Shown here: positions 21,277-30,362 of the stretch, one piece after another
Layout: the number at the start of each line of letters is the position of its first letter
Position numbering within the stretch: the stretch's first letter is position 1
Assembly (NCBI GenBank): GCA_966211675.1
Contig: CBIHPK010000002.1
Location: 109,975-173,974 of the forward strand
From: SCUS01 sp966211675
GTDB lineage: Bacteria > Myxococcota_A > Polyangia > Polyangiales > Ga0077539
Direction: 5' to 3'
Length of the DNA: 64,000 nucleotides
Program-made: the position numbers and the translations under genes
Notes under the pieces: generated by a model
Told to the model about the DNA's origin: nothing
Database searches by the model: none
Seen by the model: the letters and a program-made list of their open reading frames with translations, nothing else

Positions 21277-21903
21277 GTGTCGGACCCCGCACGCCCGCGT
21301 TCCTCCGCCCGCGCGGACATCTGGAACATCCCCAACGCCCTCACCATGAGCCGCGTGGCGATGATTCCGGTGGTGCTCTACTACGTGACCGCGGGGACGC
21401 CCCGCGACGCCGTCATCGCCGGCTGGCTCTACGGCGCCACCGCCGTGACCGACCTGCTCGACGGCTACCTGGCCCGCAAGCAAGGGCTCGTGAGCGTGTT
21501 CGGGAAGTTCCTCGACCCGCTGGCGGACAAGCTCCTGGTGATGGCGACGCTGGTCTACCTCACGCGCATGGGGCGCATCGCGCCGTGGATCGTGGTGGTC
21601 CTCCTCGGCCGCGAGCTCTCCATCACCTCGCTGCGGGCCATCGCGGCCAACGAGGGCGTGGTCATCGCGGCGGGCGAGGGCGGCAAGTGGAAGGCCGCCA
21701 TCCAGATGGTCGGCATCCTCTGCCTCGTCCTGCACTTCCGCTATCCCGTGGTGCCCTTCTACCCCCACCCGGTCGACCTCAACCTCTGCGGGCAGTGGCT
21801 GGTGGTGCTCTCGATGGTGTTCTCCGTGACCTCGGCGGTCGAGTACACCCGGCTCTTCGTCGCCGCGGTCGACGCCAAGGAGCGCCGACAGCAGGGGTCA
21901 TGA
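21277..21903 (+). CDS. pgsA: CDP-diacylglycerol-glycerol-3-phosphate 3-phosphatidyltransferase
   Basis: Inner-membrane enzyme that makes phosphatidylglycerol phosphate, the committed step to phosphatidylglycerol and cardiolipin. The CDP-alcohol transferase signature is complete: DGYLAR, then G eight residues on, then DPLADK. Four to five membrane helices are visible in 208 residues. GTG 21277 is the best start because IWNIPNALTMSR, the usual N-terminal element, follows within 15 residues; a start at the internal ATG would cut it off. It is divergent from the FHA activator. Its stop overlaps the pilS stop within the palindrome TCATGA (21898-21903). CDP-alcohol transferases of other substrate type are a small possibility. 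Confidence 0.92.
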   Translation: MSDPARPRSSARADIWNIPNALTMSRVAMIPVVLYYVTAGTPRDAVIAGWLYGATAVTDLLDGYLARKQGLVSVFGKFLDPLADKLLVMATLVYLTRMGRIAPWIVVVLLGRELSITSLRAIAANEGVVIAAGEGGKWKAAIQMVGILCLVLHFRYPVVPFYPHPVDLNLCGQWLVVLSMVFSVTSAVEYTRLFVAAVDAKERRQQGS

Positions 21904-23649
21904 GCCCGGCGCGGTGGAGGGGGGCCCGACCGGCAGCTCGCCGGTAGGCTCCGACGGGCCCGCCATCTGCGCGGTGATCAGGTCGCGCGGGACCACCCAG
22001 CTGAAGATGCTCCCGCCGCCGTCTCGCTCGACGATCTCCACCCGCCCGTGGTGCGCGTCGGCGATGCGCTTCACGATCGCGAGGCCGAGCCCGGTGCCCC
22101 GCGCGGTGCCGGAGTAGAAGGCGTCGAAGATCCGGTCTCGCAGCCCGGGCTCGATGCCGGGCCCGCGGTCGAGCACCTGGAGCGCCGCCTCGTGCTCCGT
22201 GGCGCTCACCACGATCTCGACGTCGGTGCCCACGCGCGAGGCCTGCGCGGCGTTGCGCAGGAGGTTCCAGAGCACCTGCTTGAACTGCGAGGCGTCGACG
22301 GTGGCGACGACCGGCTGCTCGGCGCTCAGCCGGATGTTGACCCTCGCCTCGGGGCCGCCGGAGGTGCGGGCGAGGGCGACCACGTCCCGCGCGAGCGAGC
22401 TCAGGTCGACGGGCGACCGGTCGGGCAGCCGCGGCCTGGCGAACTGGAGCATGTCCGTGACGAGGTCGTTGAGCCGCGCGACGTCGCGGCTGACCGTGGC
22501 GAGCAGGCTGCGCTCCTCGGTGTCGAGCGTCGCGGTCTCGCGCACCAGCTCGACGCACCCGGAGATGGCCCCGAGGGGGTTGCGGATCTCGTGCGCGAGG
22601 CCCGCGGCGAGGTGCCCGAGCTGCGCGAAGCGCTCGGAGGTCTCGACCGCGTGGCGCAGGCCCTCCTCGTGGGAGCGGTCCTCCACCACCACGATGCCTC
22701 CGCGGCGCGAGCCGTCGTGGGAGTAGAGCGGCGCGACGTGGTAGGCGACCGGGATCTCCCGGTACGGCGTCTTCAGCCGGGCGTCGCCGCTCGAGTTGCC
22801 CGCGTCGCCGTCGAGCGCCACGCGGGGGATGAAGGGCAGCACCTCGTGCGCCGGGCGGCCGAGCATCTCGCCGGGCTCGAGGTCGAGGAAGAGCGCCGCG
22901 AAGGGGTTGGCGCCGTCGACGAGGCCCTCGGCGGTGTACGTGACCAGCGCCGCGGGGATCGACCGGAGGACGTCCTCGTAGAGCGCGATGAGGCTCACGC
23001 GCGAGGCCTCCACTCGCAGCAGCGCGTCGCCGGTGACCACCAGGCGGTCGGCGAGCGCGCCCCCGATGGCGGTGATGGACACGATGGCGGTGAGGGTGAC
23101 CACCATCTGGTAGGTGGTCTCGATCGGGTTGTGGGGGATGTGCAGCTGGTCCGACGGGGGCTGCACGAGGCCGAGCGCGCCGGAGAGCGCGAGCAGGCCG
23201 TAGGCGGTGAGCGACGAGACCGCCGTCCAGAGCGTGCCGTTGCCGCCGAGGACGAGCGCGGCGGTGAGGGTGCTCAGCCCGAAGAAGGTGCTGAGCGGCG
23301 AGCCCGCGCCGCCGGTGGCGTAGGCGAGCACCGTCCAGGCGGCGAGGTCGAGCGCGATGCTGACGGCGGTGAGGCGCAGCAGCCGGGCCCGCGGGGCGAC
23401 GCGGATCTGCAGAGCGTACACCAGCGAGACGGCGTAGATGGCGATGATCACCGAGAGCAGGAGCTTCGGCGTGGCGTCGTCGAGCGAGTGCCCCTCCGCG
23501 AGGTACACCGCGACGGTGCCGCCGAAGATGACCGTGCAGACCATGACGCGCGCGGCGGTGAGGAGCTGGAAGCGCTCGCGGAGCTGGGCGTCGGAGTTGC
23601 CGACGAGGGAGAGCTGCTCCGGGAGGAGCGACGGGGAGCGCACCGGCAC
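21898..23649 (-). CDS. pilS: Sensor histidine kinase of the pil cluster (PilS-like)
   Basis: Membrane histidine kinase of 583 residues. Six hydrophobic helices occupy about residues 30-205 without a large periplasmic loop, as in PilS. A PAS domain follows (IPAALVTYTAEGLVDGANPFAALFLDL), then the H-box LAHEIRNPLGAI with phospho-accepting His353, the N-box NLLRNAAQAS, G1 DRGPGI and G2 GTGLGLAI. The GTG start lies nine bases after pilC's stop. Gene order pilB-pilT-pilC-pilS matches the Myxococcus pilus operon, where pilR and pilA come next; here the next gene is convergent pgsA, so the cognate regulator is elsewhere. PilS identity rests on helix pattern plus position. Confidence 0.9.
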   Translation of the reverse strand: MPVRSPSLLPEQLSLVGNSDAQLRERFQLLTAARVMVCTVIFGGTVAVYLAEGHSLDDATPKLLLSVIIAIYAVSLVYALQIRVAPRARLLRLTAVSIALDLAAWTVLAYATGGAGSPLSTFFGLSTLTAALVLGGNGTLWTAVSSLTAYGLLALSGALGLVQPPSDQLHIPHNPIETTYQMVVTLTAIVSITAIGGALADRLVVTGDALLRVEASRVSLIALYEDVLRSIPAALVTYTAEGLVDGANPFAALFLDLEPGEMLGRPAHEVLPFIPRVALDGDAGNSSGDARLKTPYREIPVAYHVAPLYSHDGSRRGGIVVVEDRSHEEGLRHAVETSERFAQLGHLAAGLAHEIRNPLGAISGCVELVRETATLDTEERSLLATVSRDVARLNDLVTDMLQFARPRLPDRSPVDLSSLARDVVALARTSGGPEARVNIRLSAEQPVVATVDASQFKQVLWNLLRNAAQASRVGTDVEIVVSATEHEAALQVLDRGPGIEPGLRDRIFDAFYSGTARGTGLGLAIVKRIADAHHGRVEIVERDGGGSIFSWVVPRDLITAQMAGPSEPTGELPVGPPSTAPGS

Positions 23650-23658
23650 CCCGCGGCC

Positions 23659-24864
23659 TCAGCCGGCCTTGATATTACCGGCCATGGTAAAGATCGGGAG
23701 GTACATCGCGATGATCATGGTGCCGACGCTGCCGCCGATGAACACCATCATGATCGGCTCGAGGAGCGAGGTCATCGCGGAGACGGCGACGTCGACCTCC
23801 TCCTCGTAGAAGTCGGCGATCTTGTTGAGCATGGTGTCGAGGGCGCCGGTCTGCTCGCCCACGGCGATCATCTGCACCACCATCGACGGGAACACCTGCG
23901 TCTCCGCGAGCGGCTCCGCCATGTTCTTGCCCTCGGCGATCTTCGCGCGGGCGGTCATGATGCCCTGCTCGATGATGTAGTTGCCCGAGCTCTTGGCCAC
24001 GATCTCCATGGCGTCGAGGATGGGCACGCCGGACGAGAGCAGCGTGCCGAGCGTGCGGGTGAAGCGCGCGACGGCGATCTTGCGCATCACGCCGCCGATG
24101 ACCGGCATCTGCAGCAGCGCGCGGTCGATGATGCGGGTGCCGCTGGGCGTGCGCTTCCAGTAGATGAAGCCGTAGACGCCGCCGACGATGCCGCCGACGA
24201 GCAGGAAGACGTTGTTGACGAAGAAGTGCGACGCGTTGATGACCGTCTGCGTGAGCGCGGGGAGCTCGCCGCCGAACTCCTTGAACATCGCCTCGAAGCT
24301 CGGGATCACGAAGATCATCATGATCCCGATGACCGCGACGGCGATGCAGAGGACGCCGATGGGGTAGGTGAGGGCGCTCTTCACCTGGCGGACGAGCTTG
24401 GCGTTCTTCTCGATGTACGCCGCGAGGCGCTGGAGGATGGTGTCGAGGATGCCGCCGATCTCTCCGGCGCGGACCAGGTTGCAGAAGAGGTGATCGAAGA
24501 TGCGCGGGTGCTTGGCCAGCGAGTCGCTGAAGGTGAGGCCGCCCTCGACGTCGTTCTTCACCGTGCGGAGCACGCGCGCGAAGGCCGGGTTCTCGATCTG
24601 CGAGCCGAGGATGTCGAGGCACTGCACCAGCGGCAGGCCCGCGTCGATCATGGTCGAGAACTGCCTCGTGAAGATCACGAGGTCCTTGGTGGTGACGCTG
24701 CCGCCGCCGCCGAAATTGAAGCTGAAGCCCTTCTTCGCGACCTTCGTCGGCTGGAGCTGCTGCTGTCGGAGACGCTGCCCGACCGCGGCCTCGTCTTCGG
24801 CATCCATGGTGCCGGTGCGAACCTCACCGGTCCGGGTCTTGGCCTCGTAGGTGAACGTCGGCAT
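23659..24864 (-). CDS. pilC: Type IV pilus inner-membrane platform protein
   Basis: Polytopic GspF/PilC family protein of 401 residues that couples the PilB and PilT motors to the growing pilus. It has the usual duplicated cytoplasmic helical domain: FTRQFSTMIDAGLPLVQCLDIL in the first half and FTRTLGTLLSSGVPILDAMEIV in the second. Three membrane helices are seen, the last one near the C-terminus (MMVFIGGSVGTMIIAMYLPIF). The start ATG is 54 bases beyond the pilT stop, and pilS follows nine bases after. Identity is secure; a type II secretion GspF is excluded mainly by the pilT neighbour. Confidence 0.96.
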   Translation of the reverse strand: MPTFTYEAKTRTGEVRTGTMDAEDEAAVGQRLRQQQLQPTKVAKKGFSFNFGGGGSVTTKDLVIFTRQFSTMIDAGLPLVQCLDILGSQIENPAFARVLRTVKNDVEGGLTFSDSLAKHPRIFDHLFCNLVRAGEIGGILDTILQRLAAYIEKNAKLVRQVKSALTYPIGVLCIAVAVIGIMMIFVIPSFEAMFKEFGGELPALTQTVINASHFFVNNVFLLVGGIVGGVYGFIYWKRTPSGTRIIDRALLQMPVIGGVMRKIAVARFTRTLGTLLSSGVPILDAMEIVAKSSGNYIIEQGIMTARAKIAEGKNMAEPLAETQVFPSMVVQMIAVGEQTGALDTMLNKIADFYEEEVDVAVSAMTSLLEPIMMVFIGGSVGTMIIAMYLPIFTMAGNIKAG

Positions 24865-24918
24865 CGACCGCGATCGTATTGGGACGCGCGGCCGGGGTCA
24901 AAAGGTTCTCGCTGAAGC

Positions 24919-26055
24919 TTACGGTTCTCGCGACGGCGGAGGCCGGGCCGCCCCGGTGGCGCGGGCGGTCTCCACGAGCTGCAGCAGCTCGATCGGGTCG
25001 TTGGAGCGACCCTGCGCCTCTTCGAGCGTGATCTGTCGGCGGGCGACCAGCGTGGCGAGCGACTGGTTCATGGTCTGCATCCCGGAGGCGCTCTGCCCGA
25101 CCTGCATCAGCGAGTAGATCTGGTGGATCTTGTCCTCGCGGATGAGCGAGCGGATGCCCGAGTTGGGCACGAGCACCTCCACCGCCGCGATGCGCCCGGG
25201 CACCCCCGCGCGCGGCAGGAGCAGCTGCGTCACCACGCCCTGCAGCACGAACGACAGCGAGATGCGCGCCTGCTGCTGCTGGTGCGCCGGGAACATGTCC
25301 ACCACGCGGTGGATCGCCTGCCAGGCGGAGTTGGTGTGCAGCGTGCCCAGCACCAGGTGGCCGGTCTCCGAGACCGTGAGCGCGGCCTCGACGGTCTCCT
25401 GGTCGCGCAGCTCGCCGATGAGCACCACGTCCGGGTCCTGCCGCAGCACGTTGCGCAGGGCGTCCTTGAACGTGGCCGAGTCGGTGCCCACCTCGCGCTG
25501 GTTGACCAGCGAGTTCTTGTTGAGGTGCATGTACTCGATCGGGTCTTCGATCGTGACGATGTGCTGCCGCGTCTCGGCGTTGATCTTGTCGATGATCGCC
25601 GCGAGCGTGGTGGTCTTCCCGCTGCCCGTCGGGCCCGTCACCAGCACCAGCCCGCGGGCCTTGGTGATGAACTCTCCCACCACCGGCGGCAGCCCGAGCT
25701 CCTCCAGCGCGAGGATCTTGAAGGGGATCGCGCGGAAGGTGCCCGCCACCGCGCCGCGCTGCAGGAAGATGTTCGCGCGGAAGCGCGCGAGGCCCTTCAC
25801 CCCGAAGGACAGGTCGATCTCGCAGCTGCGCTCGAAGCGGGCCCGCTGCTCCTCCGTGAGGATCTGGTAGCAGAGCCGCTGCGTGTCCGCGGGCGTGAGC
25901 ACCGCGAGGTTGCGCCGCAGCGGGATCAGCTGGTCGTCGATGCGCAGCATCGGCGGGGCGCCCGTGGTGATGTGCAGGTCGCTGGCGCTCCGCTCGACCA
26001 TGATGCGGAGCAGCTCGAGGATGGACGGGGGGGAGGCCTCGGCGGGGGCAGTCAT
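24919..26055 (-). CDS. pilT: Twitching-motility retraction ATPase
   Basis: Hexameric ATPase that disassembles and retracts type IV pili, powering gliding or twitching on surfaces. 378 residues. Walker A is GPTGSGKTTTLAAI, Walker B is VVLIGELRDQETVE, the Asp box is TIEDPIEYMH and the His box is HLVLGTLHTNSA. The C-terminal element GIRSLIREDK is the PilT retraction motif (AIRNLIRE) with two changes. The N-terminal PAS-like part begins at LRIMVERSASDLHIT. The C-terminal tail is Pro/Arg rich. It starts ten bases after the pilB stop. Confidence 0.97.
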   Translation of the reverse strand: MTAPAEASPPSILELLRIMVERSASDLHITTGAPPMLRIDDQLIPLRRNLAVLTPADTQRLCYQILTEEQRARFERSCEIDLSFGVKGLARFRANIFLQRGAVAGTFRAIPFKILALEELGLPPVVGEFITKARGLVLVTGPTGSGKTTTLAAIIDKINAETRQHIVTIEDPIEYMHLNKNSLVNQREVGTDSATFKDALRNVLRQDPDVVLIGELRDQETVEAALTVSETGHLVLGTLHTNSAWQAIHRVVDMFPAHQQQQARISLSFVLQGVVTQLLLPRAGVPGRIAAVEVLVPNSGIRSLIREDKIHQIYSLMQVGQSASGMQTMNQSLATLVARRQITLEEAQGRSNDPIELLQLVETARATGAARPPPSREP

Positions 26056-26065
26056 GGGAGGGGTC

Positions 26066-27802
26066 TCAGCTGGCGGACTTGTTCACGTCCGACAAGGTCA
26101 CGCGGATGATCTCCTCGGTGGTGGTCACGCCCTCCAGGCACTTGGTGATCCCGCTCATGCGCAGGGTGCGCAGGCCGCAGCGGATCGCCTGGGTCTTGAG
26201 CTCCGCCGCCGAGGCGCCCTGGAGCACGAGCTCCTTGAGCTCGTCCCACATCGGCATGACCTCGTAGAGCGCCACGCGGCCGCGGTACCCGGTGCCGTTG
26301 CAGTTGGGGCACCCCTGGCCCTTCCAGAGCCGGCCGTTGGCCTGCGCGACCTCCTCCTCCTTGAAGCCGATCTCGCGGAGCATCTCGGGGTTGACCTTGA
26401 CCTCCTGCTTGCACTCCGAGCAGATGCGCCGCGCGAGGCGCTGGGCGAGCACGAGGGTCGTGGCGGCGGTCACCATGAAGGGCTCGATGCCCATGTTGAG
26501 GAGGCGCGAGACCGTCCCCGGGGCGTCGTTGGTGTGCAGCGTCGAGAGCACCATGTGGCCCGTGAGCGCGGCCTTCACGCCGATCTCCGCGGTCTCGAAA
26601 TCGCGGATCTCGCCGACCATGATGATGTCCGGGTCCTGCCGGAGGAAGGACCGCAGGGCCGCGGCGAAGTTGAGCCCGATGTCGTCGTGCATCTGGCACT
26701 GGTTGATGCCCTGGAGGTTGTACTCGACGGGGTCTTCGGCGGTGGAGATGTTCTCGGAGATCTTGTTGAGCTCGGAGAGGGCCGAGTAGAGCGTCGTGGT
26801 CTTGCCCGACCCTGTCGGGCCGGTGACCAGCACCATCCCGAAGGGGTTGTGGATGGCCTTCATGAACCACTCGAGCGCCTGCTTCTCGAAGCCGAGCTTG
26901 GTCATGTCCAGCTGCAGGTTGGACTTGTCCAACAGACGCATGACGATCTTCTCGCCCCAGATCGTGGGGAGGACCGACACGCGGTAGTCCATCTCCTTGC
27001 CGCCCGGCATCTTGAGCTTGATGCGCCCGTCCTGCGGGAGGCGTCGCTCGGCGATGTCGAGGCTCGACATGATCTTGATGCGCGACGAGATCGCGTTCTT
27101 CATCTTGATGGGCGGGGACATCTCCTCGCGCAGCACGCCGTCGATGCGGTAGCGCACCCGGAGCTTCTTCTCGTAGGGCTCGATGTGGATGTCGCTCGCG
27201 CGCACCTTGATCGCGTTGAGCAGGATGGCGTTGCAGAGGCGCACGATGGGGGCGTCCTCGCTGGCCTTGGCCAGCTCCATCGCGTTGGCCTCGCTCTCCT
27301 CCTCCTCGCCGAACTCGATCTCGCCGTCGGCGAACTCATCGAGCACGTCGTTCATGTTGATGCCCTGGGCCTGCGCCTGGAACATCCGGTCGATGGCCGC
27401 GAGGATCGCGTTCTCGCTCGCGACCACGGGCTCGACGTTGTACGTCGTGAGGAAGCGCACCGCGTCGATGGCGTTGAGGTTGGTCGGGTCGCTCATCGCG
27501 ACGATGAGCGAGGTGCCCGCCCGGGAGATGGGCACGATGCGGTGCTTCTCGCAGATCTCCTTGGTGACGATCTTGCCGAGCTCGGCGTCGAGCTCCACGG
27601 CGTTGAGGTCGATGGAGGGGACGCGGTACTCCTGGGCCAGGAAGTTCGCGATCTCCTTCTCGGAGATGTACCCGAGCTTCGCCAGGGCGTAGGTGAGGTT
27701 CTGCCCGGTGCGCTTCTGCTCGTCCTGCGCCGCCTTCAACTGCGTCAGGGAGATGCGCTTCTCGCGCACCAGAAGCTCGCCCAGGCGATTGCCGCTCGAC
27801 AT
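26066..27802 (-). CDS. pilB: Type IV pilus extension ATPase
   Basis: Hexameric ATPase that drives pilus assembly. 578 residues, with an MshEN-type N-terminal domain (about 1-150, LGELLVREKRISLTQLKAAQ) of the kind that binds cyclic di-GMP in relatives. The motor domain has Walker A GPTGSGKTTTLY, Walker B IIMVGEIRDFETAE and a four-Cys zinc site (CSEC and CPNC) near the end. ATG 27802 was chosen because GGAGG lies seven bases before it; a longer frame upstream has no ribosome site. First gene of the pilB-T-C-S operon, transcribed from the 128-bp region shared with the divergent FHA gene. Confidence 0.97.
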   Translation of the reverse strand: MSSGNRLGELLVREKRISLTQLKAAQDEQKRTGQNLTYALAKLGYISEKEIANFLAQEYRVPSIDLNAVELDAELGKIVTKEICEKHRIVPISRAGTSLIVAMSDPTNLNAIDAVRFLTTYNVEPVVASENAILAAIDRMFQAQAQGINMNDVLDEFADGEIEFGEEEESEANAMELAKASEDAPIVRLCNAILLNAIKVRASDIHIEPYEKKLRVRYRIDGVLREEMSPPIKMKNAISSRIKIMSSLDIAERRLPQDGRIKLKMPGGKEMDYRVSVLPTIWGEKIVMRLLDKSNLQLDMTKLGFEKQALEWFMKAIHNPFGMVLVTGPTGSGKTTTLYSALSELNKISENISTAEDPVEYNLQGINQCQMHDDIGLNFAAALRSFLRQDPDIIMVGEIRDFETAEIGVKAALTGHMVLSTLHTNDAPGTVSRLLNMGIEPFMVTAATTLVLAQRLARRICSECKQEVKVNPEMLREIGFKEEEVAQANGRLWKGQGCPNCNGTGYRGRVALYEVMPMWDELKELVLQGASAAELKTQAIRCGLRTLRMSGITKCLEGVTTTEEIIRVTLSDVNKSAS

Positions 27803-27896
27803 CAAATGCCTCCTTCTCGTCGCCGATTGATCCGGTAGGGCCACTGTCGACGGGCGCGGTGCATCAGAGCGGTCGCGAGGTCGGGACAGCGCACGG

Positions 27897-27912
27897 CGTG
27901 TTATCTATCACG
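27897..27912. promoter_or_regulatory. Near-palindrome between pilB and the FHA gene
   Basis: CGTGTTATCTATCACG has CGTG/CACG ends around an AT-rich centre and lies in the divergent region. The centre can supply a weak -10 on either strand (TATCTA / TAGATA). It may be an operator serving both genes or only an AT-rich promoter core. Confidence 0.35.
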
Positions 27913-27930
27913 CCTGGACGAGGATCATCC

Positions 27931-29082
27931 ATGTGGTCGTGGTTGTCGCGCGCATTCCGGTCGACCGGGGGAGCCGAACGGGCGGAGGCCGAGGGGCGGT
28001 TCGAAGACGCGGTGCGTCTCTACGTCGACGCGGGCTCCCGGGAGGAGGCGGTGCGGGTGCTCCTCGCCGTCGCGGAGACCACCCGGGGCCTGGAGGCTCG
28101 CCGGGCGCTGCTCACCCGGGCCGCGACCCTCTCCCGGGACGACGCGCAGCGGGCCGAGGCTCGCCGCCGCCTGGCCCGGCTCACGGTCGAGGAGGCGGAG
28201 GAGGACCACCCCCGCACCGACGACGACCGCCGCGCCCTGGCCGACGCCGCCCGCGCCCTCGAGGCCCTCGGCGAGCACGGCGACGCGGCCCGCGCCTACG
28301 TGGTGCTCGAAGACCGCGAGGGCATCGTGCGCACGCTCACCCTCTCCGGCGACGTCGAGGCCCTCGAGCGGCTGACCGGGGCGCGCGACGACGTCGACCG
28401 CCGCGGGCTGCGCCGCCGGGCCGCCACGGAGGACGCGGACACGCGATGGCGCTCGGGCGACCGGCCGGGCTCGCTCGCGGCGCTGCGGGCCTGGGTGGGC
28501 GCCAACGCGGACGACCACGAGGCCCGTCGCCTGCTCGACCAGCGGGACGCGTCGCTGCTGCGCGGCGGCCGGTGCGAGCTGCGCCTGGACGGCGAGGCGG
28601 TCAGCCTGATGGGCCGGCTGCCGCTGGTGATCGGCCGCGAGGGCGACCTGGTGCTGCGCGGGGCCGGGGTGTCGCGTCGGCACTGCGAGATCGCGAGGGC
28701 GAGCGATCCGGAAGGGGGCTATGAGCTCCGCGACCTGGAGAGCCGCTCGGGCACGCGACTCGACGGGCTGCGCATCGGCGCGCCCATGCGGCTGCGCGAC
28801 GGGCAGCGCGTGGAGCTCGGCGACGACCTCGCGCTGCGGGTCGGCCTCGACGACGGGGGGCTCACATTGCTGGTCGAGCGCGGCCTCGACCGGGGCCGGC
28901 GCGTGGCGGTGCTGGCGGGGGCGTGGCGCTCCCCGATGGGCGTGCTGCGGGTGGGGGAGAGCGGGCTGCAGCTGGAGCCGTCGGAGCCGGTGCAGCTCAA
29001 CGGGCAGCGGGTCGCGATGCCGATGGTGCTGGCGCACGGTGACCGCATCGACGGTCCGCGCGGGTGGATGGAGGTTCTCTAG
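27931..29082 (+). CDS. TPR/FHA protein partnered with a kinase gene
   Basis: Cytosolic adaptor of 383 residues. The N-terminal half is helical with TPR-like repeats (AEGRFEDAVRLYVDAGSREEAVRVLL, ALGEHGDAARAYVVL). The C-terminal part, after about residue 205, holds an FHA domain: VIGREGDLVLRGAGVSRRHCEI then DLESRSGTRLDG, with the conserved GR, SxxH and S-G triad for phosphothreonine binding. A second half-domain follows (AWRSPMGVLRVGESGLQLEP). ATG 27931 has GAGGAT upstream; an earlier in-frame start lacks a ribosome site. The kinase gene begins eight bases after the stop, making it the obvious phosphopeptide source. Confidence 0.88.
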   Translation: MWSWLSRAFRSTGGAERAEAEGRFEDAVRLYVDAGSREEAVRVLLAVAETTRGLEARRALLTRAATLSRDDAQRAEARRRLARLTVEEAEEDHPRTDDDRRALADAARALEALGEHGDAARAYVVLEDREGIVRTLTLSGDVEALERLTGARDDVDRRGLRRRAATEDADTRWRSGDRPGSLAALRAWVGANADDHEARRLLDQRDASLLRGGRCELRLDGEAVSLMGRLPLVIGREGDLVLRGAGVSRRHCEIARASDPEGGYELRDLESRSGTRLDGLRIGAPMRLRDGQRVELGDDLALRVGLDDGGLTLLVERGLDRGRRVAVLAGAWRSPMGVLRVGESGLQLEPSEPVQLNGQRVAMPMVLAHGDRIDGPRGWMEVL

Positions 29083-29090
29083 GAGCGCCG

Positions 29091-30362
29091 ATGGGACTGC
29101 GAGACTGGCTCCGACGAATCACCCGTTCGACGCCCGACCCGGCCGTCCCCGCGGAGGCGGGAGAGGACGATCGGGACCTCCCCCCGCCGGTGCTGTCGCC
29201 CGCGCAGGCCGCGCCCGCCCGCAAGGTCGACGGCGTCGAGGTGACCGAGCGCCTGCGGGCGATGCCGCCCGGGGACGCGGTGCGCCGGGCGGTCGCGGCG
29301 CTGCGAGGGGAGATCGACCCGGTCGCGGCGACGGGCCTCGTGCGGATGCTGCGGGAGCTCAGCGCGCGCGACGACCTCGACGACGACGCGGGGCTGCTGC
29401 TCGCGGAGTACTTCCAGGGGCGGGGCGAGGCGGACGTGGCGGCGCGGGTGCTGGAGGCGTCCTCGCGGCGGCCCGGAGACGGTGCGCTGAGGGCCCGCCT
29501 CGGGCTCGCGGACCTGTGCATCGAGCGAGGCGATCGGGACGCGGCGGCGCGCTGGCTCGAGGAGCTGGTCGCGTGCGACCTGTCGTTCCCCGGGGCGCGA
29601 GAGCGGCTGCGGCGCCTGGGGGAGGGGGCCCGCCCGGGCGACGCCGGCGCGACGCTGCTGGCCCCGGACGCCCGCGCGGGCATCGGACGCTACGTGCTGA
29701 TGAAGGAGCTCGGGCGCGGCGGGGCCGGGGCGGTGTTCCTGGCGAGGGACGAGCGGCTGGGCCGGGAGGTCGCGGTGAAGCTCCACCACGGCGGCGGGGG
29801 GAGGGAGGCGAGGCGAGCGCGGATGCGAGCGGAGGCGGAGGTCGCGGAGGCCATCCGCTCGGCGCGGGTGGTGCGGCTGCTCGACGTGAGGCCCGAGCAG
29901 GGGGCGCTGGTGATGGAGTACTGCGCGGGCGGATCGCTCCGCCAGGTGATCGCTCGCGGCCCCGTCCCGGCGGAGCCGGCGCGCGGTTGGATCCGCGACG
30001 TGGCGCTCGCGCTGGCGCGGGTCCACGAGGCGGGCTGGGTGCACCGTGACCTGAAGCCGGGCAACGTGCTGCTCCGAGCGGACGGCCGCGCGGTGGTCTC
30101 GGACCTCGGGCTCGCGCGACGCGCCGGGGAGCGCGCCGACGCGGTCGAGGGCACCCCAGGCTTCACCGCCCCGGAGGCGAGGGCGGGCGAGGCGATCGCG
30201 CCCGGCTCGGACGTGTACTCCTTCGGCGCGATGGGCCGCGCGCTCGGCCGCGGCGCGCCCCCGGCGCGCGACCCGCGGCTCCCGCCCTGCCGCTCGGCGG
30301 ATCCGTCGGCCCGTCCCACAGACGGGCGCGCGCTCGTGACCTCGCTCTCCGCGATCGCCTGA
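29091..30362 (+). CDS. Hanks-type serine/threonine protein kinase with helical N-terminus
   Basis: Cytosolic kinase of 423 residues. Residues 1-190 are a Pro-rich stretch then TPR-like helices (GLLLAEYFQGRGEADVAARVLEAS). The kinase domain starts near 200: Gly loop LGRGGAGAVF, Lys230, VHRDLKPGN with Asp320, DLG instead of DFG at 338-340, and GTPGFTAPEA. The C-lobe is short, ending about 60 residues after APE, so late helices are missing or compressed; activity is still likely because catalytic residues are intact. No membrane helix. AGGAGCGCCG before the ATG at 29091 is the ribosome site and overlaps the upstream stop. Ends in the palindrome TGATCA against birA. Confidence 0.93.
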   Translation: MGLRDWLRRITRSTPDPAVPAEAGEDDRDLPPPVLSPAQAAPARKVDGVEVTERLRAMPPGDAVRRAVAALRGEIDPVAATGLVRMLRELSARDDLDDDAGLLLAEYFQGRGEADVAARVLEASSRRPGDGALRARLGLADLCIERGDRDAAARWLEELVACDLSFPGARERLRRLGEGARPGDAGATLLAPDARAGIGRYVLMKELGRGGAGAVFLARDERLGREVAVKLHHGGGGREARRARMRAEAEVAEAIRSARVVRLLDVRPEQGALVMEYCAGGSLRQVIARGPVPAEPARGWIRDVALALARVHEAGWVHRDLKPGNVLLRADGRAVVSDLGLARRAGERADAVEGTPGFTAPEARAGEAIAPGSDVYSFGAMGRALGRGAPPARDPRLPPCRSADPSARPTDGRALVTSLSAIA

